64,000 bases of DNA from CALLMM01 sp964429855 (GTDB lineage Bacteria > Armatimonadota > Chthonomonadetes > Chthonomonadales > CAJBBX01), in the NCBI GenBank assembly GCA_964429855.1, contig CAYSDM010000017.1:10217-74216 (forward strand), in the 5' to 3' direction. The notes under the pieces were generated by a model. It did not search any database. It was not told the DNA's origin and saw nothing but the letters and a program-made list of their open reading frames with translations. This document shows, piece by piece, positions 49,897 to 59,752 of the stretch. The position numbers and the translations under genes were made by a program. Within the stretch, counting starts at the first letter, position 1; every line of letters begins with the position of its first letter.

Positions 49897-50748
49897 GTGC
49901 GCCTGTCCAGTCTCTTCTTCAGCCTGTCGCTTGCCTGCCTGATGTTGTCGGCGCGGGCGGACCAGACTCTGGTGCTGGAGCTTCCGCCTTCGCGTCCGCC
50001 GCAGTCGGCATCCTCTTCTCCTTCTAAACCCCCCGCATCCCGCGTCCAGTCCCGTGAAAGCCGCTCCTTCCAGGACTACAATCGCGGACGCGCCGTCAGT
50101 CGCGGAGGGGTACGGCGACAGACGCAGGAGCGGGTTGTCGGTCGTCTCGGGGTGACCCTGCAGAGCGTAAATATCTATGCGGGCCCCGGAACCAGCCACC
50201 GGGTGCTGGTTCGCATCGAACAGGGCACGAATCTGGCGCTGACCGCTGATCGCAAGGAGTGGTTTGGCGTGTTGATGTCCGATGGCAGCACCGGATGGGT
50301 GGAGAAAGAGAACGTACAGGTTCTCAACTATGAGGTGGTCTCACAGACGAACAGTCCGCAGTATACCCCCAATCCGCTCCTAACCGGCAACCAGAACGCC
50401 CTGCTGCAGACCGCCTACAGCTATCTGGGAGTCCCCTACCGGTATGGCGGCAACTCTCCCAGCGCCCTGGACTGCTCGGCGTTTGTGCAGCGCTGTTTTC
50501 TCACGTTGGGCATTAGCCTTCCGCGCACCGCGCAGCAGCAGTTTGGAGTCGGCGCGCCCGTCTCTCCCGATCAACTGCAAGCCGGGGATCGGCTCTACTT
50601 CGGCAATAGCAGCGGACGGATCACGCATACCGGTATCTACATTGGCAACGGCTACTTCATCCACGCCTCCAGCAACATGAAGAGCGTTGCCATCAGCCAT
50701 CTGAGTCAACCCGCCTACCAGAAGATATACGCCGGCGCGCGTCGCTGA
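49897..50748 (+). CDS. SH3-containing NlpC/P60 peptidoglycan hydrolase
   Basis: 283 residues from GTG at 49897 (AAGGAG, 10 nt upstream; it opens directly onto the signal peptide 'LFFSLSLACLMLSARA'). After a Ser/Pro/Arg-rich linker comes an SH3b domain (about 85-150: 'VNIYAGPGTSHRVLVRIEQG'), then an NlpC/P60 domain with 'ALDCSAFVQRCF' (catalytic Cys) and 'GRITHTGIYIGNGYFIHASSN' (catalytic His). It cleaves peptide bonds of the cell-wall stem peptide. Confidence 0.95.
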   Translation: MRLSSLFFSLSLACLMLSARADQTLVLELPPSRPPQSASSSPSKPPASRVQSRESRSFQDYNRGRAVSRGGVRRQTQERVVGRLGVTLQSVNIYAGPGTSHRVLVRIEQGTNLALTADRKEWFGVLMSDGSTGWVEKENVQVLNYEVVSQTNSPQYTPNPLLTGNQNALLQTAYSYLGVPYRYGGNSPSALDCSAFVQRCFLTLGISLPRTAQQQFGVGAPVSPDQLQAGDRLYFGNSSGRITHTGIYIGNGYFIHASSNMKSVAISHLSQPAYQKIYAGARR

Positions 50749-50777
50749 CCTGCGCCTCAAACCCGTTCCGTTATATC

Positions 50778-50813
50778 TTCGCCCCGGAGAGTCTCCGGGG
50801 CGAACGATTTTTT
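50778..50813 (+). terminator. Rho-independent terminator
   Basis: A GC-rich stem of at least ten pairs (50778-50787 with 50795-50804) and a following T run (50808-50813), right after the NlpC/P60 gene and before a convergent photolyase gene. Confidence 0.9.
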
Positions 50814-50822
50814 ACGGTCCTC

Positions 50823-52184
50823 TCATTGCGCGGCTTCCAGCGCGTCTATACGGCGGACATATCCTTCGATGTCAAACTTTCTTTTCAGTCCGGCGGCGTT
50901 CATATAGCGCACCGTACCGAAGACAGGACGCTCCTGCCAGGGACGGTCGTGCTTGCCAAAGCACCAGGCGACGCCGGTAAAGGAGTTGGGATCGCGTCCA
51001 TCCAGAAACCAGCGATTATTGAGAGCGAGCGCGGTCTGAAACGCCTCTTCGGGCGTCGCAGACCACTCCAGTATCTTCTTCCCCCAGTACATGCGCATAT
51101 AGTTATGCATCTTTCCCGTCAGAATCATCTCGCGCATGGCGGCATTCCAGTAGGGGTCGTGAGTCTGCGCGCGCTCCAGTTGTTCGCGAGAGTAGAGATA
51201 GGGGCGCGGGTCGCCGCGATGCGCCTCCAACGTTCGGCGCGACCACTCCGGTAGACCTTCATAGCGGTCATAGGCGGGGTTATAGAAGACGAAGTTCGCG
51301 CTCAACTCCCGGCGGACGATCAGCTCCTCCAGAAACGCCTCACGATCCGCGACATGCGGCGAGTCGGCGACGGCGAGCGCGATCTCCAGCGACGATATCT
51401 GCCCGAAGTGCAGGTAGGGGCTGAGATGTGAGACGTGGTTGAGCTTCGGCTCGTTTCTGCGCTCCGCGTAGCCTTCCAGTCGCTGCTGGAGAAATTCCGC
51501 AAGAAGACGGCGCGCCTCGGTCTCTCCGCCCCGATACGCGGAGACTCGCGGCACGCTTCGATCCACCGCCAGCCCGGCGAGAATGCCCTCCACATCCCGC
51601 GCATCCAGCCCGTCAAACGCCATCCCCATGGAGTTCGTTTCTACCGGTGTCTCCGTCAGCGGAACGAGAAAACGGGGCAGGAGGCGCGTAATCTTCGGGC
51701 GCAGGGTGGCGGCAGCCCACTCCTCTTTCGGGGAGGCGGTCTCCAGCGGTACAATCCAATCGCTTTCGACCTGTGTGACCCGGCAGGGAGCATGATACGC
51801 AACAAAACGCCGCCATTGACGCTGAATGCGCAGGCAGCCTCGATCCGTCACCACCTCCGCCGCCTCCTGCGCCATCTCGACCGCCGCCTGTTCCGGCGAC
51901 TGCCGCTTTACCACCAACCGTATACCGCGTTCGCGCAGCTGCTCCTGCGAATCCCGCAGTCCTTCCAGCAGAAAGGCGTAGTGGCGCTCATTCGCCTCCG
52001 GGTAGCGGTCGGTCAATCCAAAGAGGACAACAACAGGCAGATTCTGTTCGTTCGCCTGTCGGATGGCGTACTCCAGGGCGTGATTATACCGGGAGCGCAC
52101 GGACTGCTGCATCCAGTAGAGTACAAAGCGCCCTGTCCGCGGGGAGAGCGAATTGAGAGGTTGAATGCGTTGCGGCGGAATCAT
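50823..52184 (-). CDS. phrB: Class II CPD photolyase
   Basis: 453 residues. The class II (phrB-type, Archaea/eukaryote-like) hallmarks are clear: 'LYWMQQSVRSRYNHALEYAI' at the N-terminus, 'KLNHVSHLSPYLHFGQIS', 'ELSANFVFYNPAYDRYEGLPEW', 'GKMHNYMRMYWGKKILEW' and 'NNRWFLDGRDPNSFTGVAWCFGKHDRPW', which hold FAD and the electron-transfer Trp residues. It repairs UV-induced pyrimidine dimers with light. It directly abuts the ABC-2 permease upstream (0 nt gap), which could be an operon. Confidence 0.95.
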   Translation of the reverse strand: MIPPQRIQPLNSLSPRTGRFVLYWMQQSVRSRYNHALEYAIRQANEQNLPVVVLFGLTDRYPEANERHYAFLLEGLRDSQEQLRERGIRLVVKRQSPEQAAVEMAQEAAEVVTDRGCLRIQRQWRRFVAYHAPCRVTQVESDWIVPLETASPKEEWAAATLRPKITRLLPRFLVPLTETPVETNSMGMAFDGLDARDVEGILAGLAVDRSVPRVSAYRGGETEARRLLAEFLQQRLEGYAERRNEPKLNHVSHLSPYLHFGQISSLEIALAVADSPHVADREAFLEELIVRRELSANFVFYNPAYDRYEGLPEWSRRTLEAHRGDPRPYLYSREQLERAQTHDPYWNAAMREMILTGKMHNYMRMYWGKKILEWSATPEEAFQTALALNNRWFLDGRDPNSFTGVAWCFGKHDRPWQERPVFGTVRYMNAAGLKRKFDIEGYVRRIDALEAAQ

Positions 52185-53000
52185 CTATGCCCCGACGGCG
52201 GAGTACTGCTTGATGCCTGCCGCCCAGAGAACCCGCAGCAAAACCAGCACGAGTCCCAGCCAGAAAAGCTGCATCAGAAAACCGGGGAGAATATCTCCGG
52301 TCGGAACGCGCCCCAGCGCCAGTTCCACCGGAAACGAACCCATATAGCGAAACGGCGCGAATCCGGCAGCCAGACCTATCCAGCCGGGCAGCAGCGCGAG
52401 CGGCGCGATTCGCCCGGCTAGAAAAGAGTCCAGCGCAAAAAAGAGTTGATTCAGCGCGTCCACACGAGTCGTCCAGAAGGCGGCGATAGCCAGACAGTAC
52501 TGCAGCACATACCGGATGACGCCCGCCAGCGCCAGCGCGGGGACCGCCAGCATAAGCTGAAGCCCGGAGGCGGGCGGGGTCGGCTTCAGAAGCAGGAAGA
52601 GCAGGATCCAGATCGGCAGGAGCATCGCGCTGGTGGTGAGTTTGAAGCCGATATTGGCGCTGGCGTCCGTGTGGATCGGGTGCAGGGGCTTGAGCAGACG
52701 CGGCGACAACTGCCCGTTCTGGACGCGCCATGCAAACTCGAAGGCGTCCCAGGACATGGTGAGGTGGCTGAAGATCATGAAGATCAGAAAGTAGGCGGCG
52801 AAGTCGGCACGCTGAAACGAGACGCCCCCTCCCTGAATCGTGCCGCCCTGCGCAGAGGTGGCTGCCGTCCAGACCGCCAGCGAGATCAGCGGACCGACAA
52901 AGCCCCACACCGCCCAGATCAGCACCGCAAAACGGTACTGCACCATCATCGCCAGCGCGACCTTCAGATTGACCCGATAGACCTCGTACCAGTATCTCAT
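52185..53000 (-). CDS. ABC-2-type transporter permease, orphan
   Basis: 271 residues from the ATG at 53000 with GGGAG 5 nt upstream (an ATG at 53012 is 12 nt before). Six membrane helices, typical of ABC-2 permeases: 'RFAVLIWAVWGFVGPLISLAVW' at the start and 'FAWRVQNGQLSPRLLKPLHPIHTD' in the loop. No ATPase gene or second permease lies beside it within this window, though the neighbouring gene on the same strand is the photolyase. It must use an ATPase from elsewhere or be a decayed operon. Confidence 0.8.
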   Translation of the reverse strand: MRYWYEVYRVNLKVALAMMVQYRFAVLIWAVWGFVGPLISLAVWTAATSAQGGTIQGGGVSFQRADFAAYFLIFMIFSHLTMSWDAFEFAWRVQNGQLSPRLLKPLHPIHTDASANIGFKLTTSAMLLPIWILLFLLLKPTPPASGLQLMLAVPALALAGVIRYVLQYCLAIAAFWTTRVDALNQLFFALDSFLAGRIAPLALLPGWIGLAAGFAPFRYMGSFPVELALGRVPTGDILPGFLMQLFWLGLVLVLLRVLWAAGIKQYSAVGA

Positions 53001-53160
53001 CGTTACTCCCATAACGACGCTGCCGGGAAAAGGCGGAAGGAGTTACCGCGCGCGCGCCGAAGCAAGGGGTAGTCCGCCGCAAACCGGAGACATCTTTCTG
53101 TTCACTCTATTGTATCATAAGTTCGACGCGCCCCCGCGTCAGAGAAGGAGTTGAGATACG

Positions 53161-55014
53161 GTGAGAATCTCGCTGAACAGCCTGCTGCCAGTGATACTGA
53201 TCGGCGCGGCAGCCTGGTTCGTTCCAACCGCCGTTCAGAACGAGGCGGCTGCCGAAGGGCAGTCTGTGCTGCCGGAGGACGCGCTGCTGACAAAACCGGT
53301 AGGCGGATTGGAGCGCACGCGCGCCGCCGCACAGATCGTTCCGGTGACCGGGCAGCCATTCTCGCGCGCCCTGCGAATCACGATCCGCGACAACGCCGAT
53401 GATTCCAACGCCACGCAGTCAACGATTCCGATCTCCGCGCCGGTCCAGCGGGGCGATGCGATGATGGCGATGTTCTATTTGCGAGGAGCCTCTTCCAATG
53501 GAACGGCTCCGGCGCAGATGATGTTCCTTTTTGAACGCTCTGTCAACCCCTGGACAAAGTCCATCGCGCAGGGAGCGCTCACCGCCAGAGACTCCCATGC
53601 CTGGAAGAAGGTGCTGATCCCTTTCTCCGCCGCGGAGAACTATCAGCCGGGCGAGGCGATGGTATCGCTCCGATTTGCATTCGGTCCGCAGACTCTGGAG
53701 GTTGGCGGGCTGACGGTAATCAACTACGGCAAGAGCCGCAAGGCGGATGAGTTGATCGCGCTGGCGGCGCAGCAGAACCCGCTGGGCGAGACGACGGTAC
53801 AGGTGCGCCTGAAAGAGACCCGGCAGACGCTGCTCGGGTTCGGCGGCAACTTCTGTCAGCCGCGCTACGGCTCTACCGAGCCGATGGATGCCGTCGGGCG
53901 GTACAATCTGCAGAACCTGCGCGTCGTCTATGCGCGCATCGGGCTGCCGTTGAACTGGTGGACGCCCCAGCGGGGCGTCTATCGCGAGGAGGCGCAGGCG
54001 CGCGCCGCCCTGCAGCAGATTCAGGAGTTCAACCGGCGAAAGATACCGGTCATCGCCTCCATCTGGGAGGGACCGGGCTGGATGCTGGGCGGACGACCGG
54101 AGCAGATGGGGCGCGCGCTGCCGCCGGAGCGCTACGCGGACTGTATCGAAGCGATCGCGCAGTTTCTAGTCACGGCGCGTGACCGATACGGGTCTACGGT
54201 GGAGTACTTCTCCTTCAATGAGCCGGACTACGGGGTCAACTTCAAGTTCACGCCGACACAGATGGCGAGCTTTATCCGGCAGGCAGGACCGCGATTTCAG
54301 GCGGCGGGTCTGAAGACGAAGTTTCTGGTCGGCGACACCGCCAACGGCGCGAACTTTGTCGCCTATGCAAAGCCCCTGCTGGAGGATAGGCGCATCGCTC
54401 CCTATCTCGGCCCTCTCGCTTTCCACTGTTGGGATGCGCTGGGCGTGCCGGACGGGACGTACAGCGCGATCGCCGAACTCGGACGCAGACACAACAAGCC
54501 GGTCTGGTGCGCGGAAGCCGGGCACGACGCGCAGCTATGGCAGGCTCCCAATCCCTGGGAATCGTGGGAGAACGGGCTGCGCACCGCTCTTGCCTACGAA
54601 AAGACCCTGCGTCTGACCGGCTCCACCCTGATGCTCTACTGGACTTATCAGGACAACTATCCGCTGGTCAGCAAGGATGGATCGCGCCCCTTCCCGGTGC
54701 ATCATGTGATCAAGCAGATGGAGGAGGCGCTGCCTCCCGGCGCGAAGATCGCTGCGGCCGCCGCCAGCCACGATGAACTGCGCGCGCTGGCGTCGGTCGG
54801 TCCGAAGCCGGGTCAGTTTTCGGCGCTGTTGATCAACCCCATCGGCGAGGGACAGACAATCCTGCGCGGACTGCCTCCCGGCGAGACGGTGCGGGTCGTG
54901 ATGAGCGTCGGCGTGGCGCAGCGACAGTCGAGCACCGCCCGAACCGACCGCAGCGGCTTTCTGCGTCTGAGGCTGCCAGCCCGCTCGGTGGTGACGGTAC
55001 TGGGCAGCCCGTGA
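53161..55014 (+). CDS. Secreted GH30-like glycoside hydrolase with N-terminal carbohydrate-binding-like module
   Basis: 617 residues, start GTG at 53161 with AAGGAG 10 nt upstream. Signal peptide 'LNSLLPVILIGAAAWFVP'. Residues 40-195 look like a jelly-roll module. The catalytic TIM barrel starts at 'TLLGFGGNFCQPRYG' (about 225), contains 'YFSFNEPDYG' (Asn-Glu acid/base) and 'PVWCAEAGHDA' (Glu nucleophile). The C-terminus is an all-beta domain typical of GH30 and related clan A enzymes. It probably acts on plant glycans outside the cell; the exact family is an inference. Confidence 0.8.
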   Translation: MRISLNSLLPVILIGAAAWFVPTAVQNEAAAEGQSVLPEDALLTKPVGGLERTRAAAQIVPVTGQPFSRALRITIRDNADDSNATQSTIPISAPVQRGDAMMAMFYLRGASSNGTAPAQMMFLFERSVNPWTKSIAQGALTARDSHAWKKVLIPFSAAENYQPGEAMVSLRFAFGPQTLEVGGLTVINYGKSRKADELIALAAQQNPLGETTVQVRLKETRQTLLGFGGNFCQPRYGSTEPMDAVGRYNLQNLRVVYARIGLPLNWWTPQRGVYREEAQARAALQQIQEFNRRKIPVIASIWEGPGWMLGGRPEQMGRALPPERYADCIEAIAQFLVTARDRYGSTVEYFSFNEPDYGVNFKFTPTQMASFIRQAGPRFQAAGLKTKFLVGDTANGANFVAYAKPLLEDRRIAPYLGPLAFHCWDALGVPDGTYSAIAELGRRHNKPVWCAEAGHDAQLWQAPNPWESWENGLRTALAYEKTLRLTGSTLMLYWTYQDNYPLVSKDGSRPFPVHHVIKQMEEALPPGAKIAAAAASHDELRALASVGPKPGQFSALLINPIGEGQTILRGLPPGETVRVVMSVGVAQRQSSTARTDRSGFLRLRLPARSVVTVLGSP

Positions 55015-55024
55015 CGGGTCAGTT

Positions 55025-57400
55025 TCAATATCTTTCGCTTTTTCGGGCGTGTCGGCATAGCACGCGGTCGCGCCACGCGCGCCAGACCGAGGGAACCGGC
55101 GCGCCTATCGCCTCTCGCAGGGCAAGGGCTTCCGCCTCCCACCGCTCGCTCTCCGATTCCCTGCCCAACAGACGCGCCAGCAGACCCATCTCCTCCAGGC
55201 ACTCCGCCACACCGATCGGATGAACGACCTTTTGATGTATACTCAGGCTGTCGTTCAGACAGCGCTCCGCTTCTGCCCAACTCCTCCTGCAAATCGCCGC
55301 GCGCCCCTGAATGCAGAGCGCGGACGCCTTTGTCAGCAGCGCGCGCGTTCCCGGGGATAACCGAATCGCTTCCAGACAGAGAGAACGCGCCTGACGCCCG
55401 TTCCCCTGAACCAGAGCGACCGCCGCCAGGCGCGTCGTCAGTATCCCCTGCCAGCGCTGATGTCCCTCCTCACGCCAGCGCCGGAGCGATTCGGTCAGAG
55501 CCGCTTCCGCTTCCGGCAGGGATCCTTCCAGAAAAGCCACCCATCCGAGCAGCCCGCGAGTCGCCACGCGCCCCATCGGGTTGCCCGATTCCGGCTCCAC
55601 CGTCAGCGCCATCTTCAGCAGGTTCCGCGCTTCCGCCAACGCTCCCTGATGCGCGCGCAGAAGAGCCAGAGTCCGAAGGCACTCCGCCTGCCCGGTCGAA
55701 TCGCCCATCCGTTCCCGCAAAAGCCAGCTTTCGTTGAGACTCTGCGCGGCGCGTGTAAACTCCCCCATATGATGCAGCAGACATCCGTACTGATAGAGCG
55801 ACCATGCGCGCAACGAGTTCGGCTCCTTCTCCGTCAACAGTGGCAGCGCCTCCTCCAGCGCGCTGCGCGCCTCCTCGACGCGCCCCTGCACCTGAAACGC
55901 CGTCGCGTAGTGCGTCAGCGTTCCCGCGACCAGATCGGGACGCGCCCGGGTTTCGGACTGTAGTTTCAGCGCCTCCTCCAGGCTGCGAATGGCTTCGGCG
56001 TCCTCCTCCAGATGGTGACAGCAGAGCGCAAACAGGCACAGCGCATCCACCAGATGAAGAGGATAGTCAGAAGAGTGATTCGCTCGCTCGTAGCCTGCTG
56101 CCTGTTGAAAATACCGCTTCGCCTGACCTATCTTTCCCCGCGCAAGAGCCAGGTGGCCGCCAGTCATCAGCATTTGCCAGCGCATTCTTTCGGGGATGTG
56201 GGACCAGTGCGCGAGGACTCGCTCCACGTCGCTCAGCGCATCCCGATCCGCCGGATAGAAGTTGTGGAGCGAGTAGATATGAGAAGCGAGACGAATGCCC
56301 AGGCGCAAAAGCTTCGGCTCTTCGAAGCAGGCATCAAACGAAGCAAAGAGGTTGATCGTCTCCTTCCGCACCTCGTCTGGCAAAGGCCGATTATTGTTTA
56401 AATATTTTCTATCCCATTCATAGAGACGCTCCCGGTGATAGCGGAGCAGACGCGCCTGAAGGCTTCGGAGTTCTCGCAGAGGCAGCTTCGCCGCCTCCCG
56501 CGCGCCCTCCGGAAGATAGAAGCGGCGCGTATTGCCTTCTCCTTCACACCTCACCCATCCCTTCCCTGTCAGCGCCTCCATACACTGCGCCGCTCTGGGC
56601 ATCCCCAGTACACGATTCGCCTGCTTCGGCGTACAGCCGCCGGGAAAGAGGGTAAGCGCTCCGAGGCAGCGCCGCTCCGGTTCACTGAGCGCGGAGTAGT
56701 CGGGCGGTTTGACGGGGATCGGGTTGCCGACGCGGTCCGTATCCCGATGATCTGTCCCGTGCGACGATTCGGCGAGAAGCTGCTCCAGCGTCCGCCTCGC
56801 GTTTTCATACCGTTTGGCAAGATCAACTCCCTCGGAATACGCCCAGTGCTCCAGCGTTTCGTCGGGAAAGACGCTCTTATGGATACCGGGCAGGAATTCG
56901 CCGCCGTAGCGCTGGATCGCCTGCTGATAGAGCGTGATCCGCTGATCGAGGGAGGGAGCGCGCTCGGCGCGCTTCACGCAGTCACAGAAGTCGCCGACAT
57001 CGGTCGTCAGGTTGTCTGACCGTATGCCGAGGGTATCGCGGCGCACGCACAGGAGCCATTCGAGCGGAGCATCTCCGTTCGCACAGGGCGGTTCTGCCAG
57101 AGGAGCGAGGTCCTGCCGCAGATGATACAGCGCCTGACGAAGGTTACTTCGTTGGGGGTTACGATCTTCGTCATCGTGTTCGTTCTTTTGCGTTTTCGGA
57201 TCCCCGTTATGGCGTCTTTCCTCCTCTGGCATACAATCGGGCCACAGCCGTTCCGCCAGTCCCTCGCGGCTGTGTTCGCCCGGATGCAGAGCGAGATAGG
57301 CGAGCAGCAGGACCGCTTTTTGATAGCGGAACCGCTCGATGACCTTCTCGCCGCAGACCAGCCGGGTCTGTCCGAGTAGTTGGAGGCGAACCGGGGGCAT
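55025..57400 (-). CDS. SARP/BTAD-type transcriptional regulator with TPRs
   Basis: 791 residues. The N-terminus ('VRLQLLGQTRLVCGEKVIERFRYQKAVLLLAYLALHPGEHSRE') is an OmpR-like winged helix as in AfsR/SARP activators, followed by a bacterial transcriptional activator (BTAD) domain ('NLRQALYHLRQDL... AIQRYGGEFLPGI') and a long TPR/helical C-terminus from about 380 to the end. A short charged linker ('EERRHNGDPKTQKNEHDDEDRN') interrupts the DNA-binding domain and looks like an insertion. GGAGAGACC precedes the ATG. It is convergent with the GH30-like gene and may control secretion or sugar use, but its target is unknown. Confidence 0.85.
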   Translation of the reverse strand: MPPVRLQLLGQTRLVCGEKVIERFRYQKAVLLLAYLALHPGEHSREGLAERLWPDCMPEEERRHNGDPKTQKNEHDDEDRNPQRSNLRQALYHLRQDLAPLAEPPCANGDAPLEWLLCVRRDTLGIRSDNLTTDVGDFCDCVKRAERAPSLDQRITLYQQAIQRYGGEFLPGIHKSVFPDETLEHWAYSEGVDLAKRYENARRTLEQLLAESSHGTDHRDTDRVGNPIPVKPPDYSALSEPERRCLGALTLFPGGCTPKQANRVLGMPRAAQCMEALTGKGWVRCEGEGNTRRFYLPEGAREAAKLPLRELRSLQARLLRYHRERLYEWDRKYLNNNRPLPDEVRKETINLFASFDACFEEPKLLRLGIRLASHIYSLHNFYPADRDALSDVERVLAHWSHIPERMRWQMLMTGGHLALARGKIGQAKRYFQQAAGYERANHSSDYPLHLVDALCLFALCCHHLEEDAEAIRSLEEALKLQSETRARPDLVAGTLTHYATAFQVQGRVEEARSALEEALPLLTEKEPNSLRAWSLYQYGCLLHHMGEFTRAAQSLNESWLLRERMGDSTGQAECLRTLALLRAHQGALAEARNLLKMALTVEPESGNPMGRVATRGLLGWVAFLEGSLPEAEAALTESLRRWREEGHQRWQGILTTRLAAVALVQGNGRQARSLCLEAIRLSPGTRALLTKASALCIQGRAAICRRSWAEAERCLNDSLSIHQKVVHPIGVAECLEEMGLLARLLGRESESERWEAEALALREAIGAPVPSVWRAWRDRVLCRHARKSERY

Positions 57401-57605
57401 AGGGTCTCTCCTTCACCACAAGGAATCCTCAACGCATAGAATCTTTAGTCGGGCAAACAGAAAATCCTTCTCACCGCCGCGAAAATGACCAGTTTTCCGC
57501 TCCCGTTTTTGACGGTTTGTTAACGATAAAGTCATTAGAATAATACTCAAAATGGACGGTGTATAGGCATCTCACCATTCAGGACGCTAGGGGCAAGTTG
57601 AAAAA

Positions 57606-57660
57606 ACTCTATCCTTGCGATCTACTAGTAGTCCGCCACAGGGATTATGACGGATAGAGT
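57606..57660. repeat. 9-bp inverted repeat beside the IS remnant
   Basis: ACTCTATCC (57606-57614) and GGATAGAGT (57652-57660) are perfect complements separated by 37 nt. The right arm covers the end of the transposase coding sequence, so this may be part of the end of the IS630 element or a terminator. The 57401-57600 gap has no gene; only AT-rich sequence including a TAAC dyad is seen. Confidence 0.5.
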
Positions 57661-58220
57661 CGCTTGAGTCTGGTTCGCGCGTCGGCAATGGAAAAGCGCC
57701 ATTGGACCGTCGCCTTCTGGTCATTGCGTGCCTGCTCCCATGCCCGGACCTGCTGGGTGAGCGTGGCCATGTCTGGGATGCGCCGATCCAAACATTGCCG
57801 AGACAGCACACTCAACTCGATCTCGGCCATGTTCAGCCAGGAGCCAAGCTTGGGTGTGTAGTGGAACTCCAGCCGCTGCACCCATCGCCGGGCTTCTGCG
57901 GGTTCAAACGCTTCGTACAGGGCGGCAGGCGTGTGCGTGTTGAGATTGTCCAACACGACCCGTATCTTCAGCGCGTTGGCAAAGTGCTCGTCTACCAACG
58001 CTTTCCTCTGAGGAGCAAAGTCGGTCTTGGTGCGCTGCTCGGTCACCGGGACGTGACGCCAGCCACAACCCGGCGCAAACAGGACAAACCGATTGGCGGT
58101 CCCGTTGCGCTCATACTCATAGTCCTGACGGACCGGTTGTCCCGGTTGTATCGGCAGGGGCTGCCGGATGTGTGCGACCCGTTGCTTGTTGGTTTCGTCG
58201 AAACAGACTAACGGAGACAA
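57645..58220 (-). pseudogene. IS630-family transposase, 5'-truncated
   Basis: 191 residues of the DDE catalytic domain. 'LVCFDETNKQ' gives the first Asp, 'IRVVLDNLNTHTPAALYEAF' the second Asp, and 'HYTPKLGSWLNMAEIELSVL' the Glu. This is the IS630/Tc1-type catalytic core. The N-terminal DNA-binding half (about 150 residues) is missing: the frame starts with TTG only a few codons before the first Asp and the next gene's ribosome site follows immediately. The element is thus truncated and cannot move itself. It marks the left edge of the AT-richer island. Confidence 0.85.
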
Positions 58221-58232
58221 AGGAGATAAAAG

Positions 58233-59741
58233 ATGGGAAAGATGAGGTGGATGACTTTTGCAGGATCAATCTTTCTTCTGGCGATCCTTCTACCAGGATG
58301 TGGTTCGGATAATAACAAAGGAGACGGAGGAGCCGCAAAACAGTCGATAACAGGGCGGTTGGTCAGGGCGAATGACAGCCAGCCATTGCAGAATGCCAGT
58401 GTTAGACTGAGCGGTACAAGAGCAGACCCTCCCGCAGACTTTATCACCAACACCGACGCAAGCGGGAACTACCGATTTTCAGAGATTCCTGTAGGCGATT
58501 ACACGCTGGAAGCCCGCATGGCTGATGGAAGCTACCAGCCAATACAGCTTCCGGTGAAGGTGCTTCAGCAGGAACCGACAGAAGTGCCGCCTCTGGCTCT
58601 CATCCCGTCAGGAGTTACACTCGGTCGTATAGAGATCGTCCTTCCTCCCAAAGACGGACCGAATAACAGCTACCGTCTTAATGGGCAGTACACCTTCACC
58701 GCCAGGGTGTTGAATGCGACAGGGGCAGAGTTGTCGGGGTGGCGTCCCAACTGGCGTATCGAGGGAACCATTGGCGTGATCACTTCAGAAGGGGTCTTCT
58801 CCGCCAATGCCGCAGGCGATGGGCAGGTGGCAGCCTTCTTCTATGTAGGAGCACAAGAGGTAGTTTTCAGATCTCCTATAAGCGTTCGTGACGCCGTTCT
58901 AGGGGACGCTCCGAAGCTGCTTGTTGCCGGCAATGTGCCTGGGGGATACGGCGTGAACTTTTACAACTCACGCACGGGACTGCTGGAATCTTCCAAGAAA
59001 TTCACCACTTCCGGGATTTACGGAAATCTGGCTTACGATCGGACACGCGATCTGTTGTACTATGCCGATGCGAAAACTGTCTACCAGTACAACATGCGTT
59101 CTGGGGCTGTCGTTTCACGCAGTCTGACCGAGACTAATGTCGAAGGGAATATCACCAGCCTTCTTGTCATGCCGGATGGCAATCTGCTGGTGGCCAATAT
59201 CAAAGGCTTCCACCTCCTGAAGTATCAGAATCTTGAGACACTGCGGGCAGGGATGCAGTACCACGTATTTGAGAGTGTGGATGACATGAAGGTCGGACCG
59301 GACAACAACCTGTATGTGGTCGGAGATGCTCATTCTACCTTTGCCCAGAATGCGAATAGCGTGATCATCCGGTTTACCATCGGAGAAGGAAACTCCCTGG
59401 AAAGCCCCGCTGTGCTCTGGAAGGATGGGAATGGAGGTCAGACATCGAACATCGTGTTCACCCGCAACGGGCATATGCTGGTTTCAGCCCATGTCGGAGA
59501 CACCATTCGACGTTTTAATGGTCAGTCTTTCGAGGCGGGGATCACCGTTCCCAATTTAGTCGAAGCGATAACACTGGGGCAGAATGTGTTAAAAGATCAA
59601 GATGAGGTGATCTTTGCACATACCACGAGTGGAATTAGACGGATCAGTTACTCCAACGGCGCCTATAAACTTGAGACCGACAAAGATCCTATCGTGAAAC
59701 AATCGTCCATCGAGGACCTTCTGATCGTTCAGCCCCAATGA
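58233..59741 (+). CDS. Lipoprotein with carboxypeptidase-regulatory-like domain and beta-propeller
   Basis: 502 residues. Lipobox 'ILLPGCGS' (Cys near 23). Residues 38-120 form a carboxypeptidase-regulatory-like domain ('ITGRLVRANDSQPLQNASVRLSG... TDASGNYRFSEIPVGDYTLEA'), then an Ig-like stretch and a six- or seven-bladed NHL/SMP-30-like propeller ('GNLAYDRTRDLLYYADAKTVYQYN', 'SLLVMPDGNLLVANIKG', 'DMKVGPDNNLYVVGDA'). The two N-terminal domains are related to the lipoprotein at 8219. GGAG 7 nt before the ATG is the ribosome site. Its promoter must lie inside the IS630 remnant. A stem-loop follows. Confidence 0.83.
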   Translation: MGKMRWMTFAGSIFLLAILLPGCGSDNNKGDGGAAKQSITGRLVRANDSQPLQNASVRLSGTRADPPADFITNTDASGNYRFSEIPVGDYTLEARMADGSYQPIQLPVKVLQQEPTEVPPLALIPSGVTLGRIEIVLPPKDGPNNSYRLNGQYTFTARVLNATGAELSGWRPNWRIEGTIGVITSEGVFSANAAGDGQVAAFFYVGAQEVVFRSPISVRDAVLGDAPKLLVAGNVPGGYGVNFYNSRTGLLESSKKFTTSGIYGNLAYDRTRDLLYYADAKTVYQYNMRSGAVVSRSLTETNVEGNITSLLVMPDGNLLVANIKGFHLLKYQNLETLRAGMQYHVFESVDDMKVGPDNNLYVVGDAHSTFAQNANSVIIRFTIGEGNSLESPAVLWKDGNGGQTSNIVFTRNGHMLVSAHVGDTIRRFNGQSFEAGITVPNLVEAITLGQNVLKDQDEVIFAHTTSGIRRISYSNGAYKLETDKDPIVKQSSIEDLLIVQPQ

Positions 59742-59752
59742 CATTAGCCTGA

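Noticed and set aside
52084..53082. A 332-codon minus-strand ORF in another frame of the ABC-2 permease
   Set aside because: The permease frame has clear membrane helices and a ribosome site; the alternative has Arg/Ala/His-rich shadow composition.
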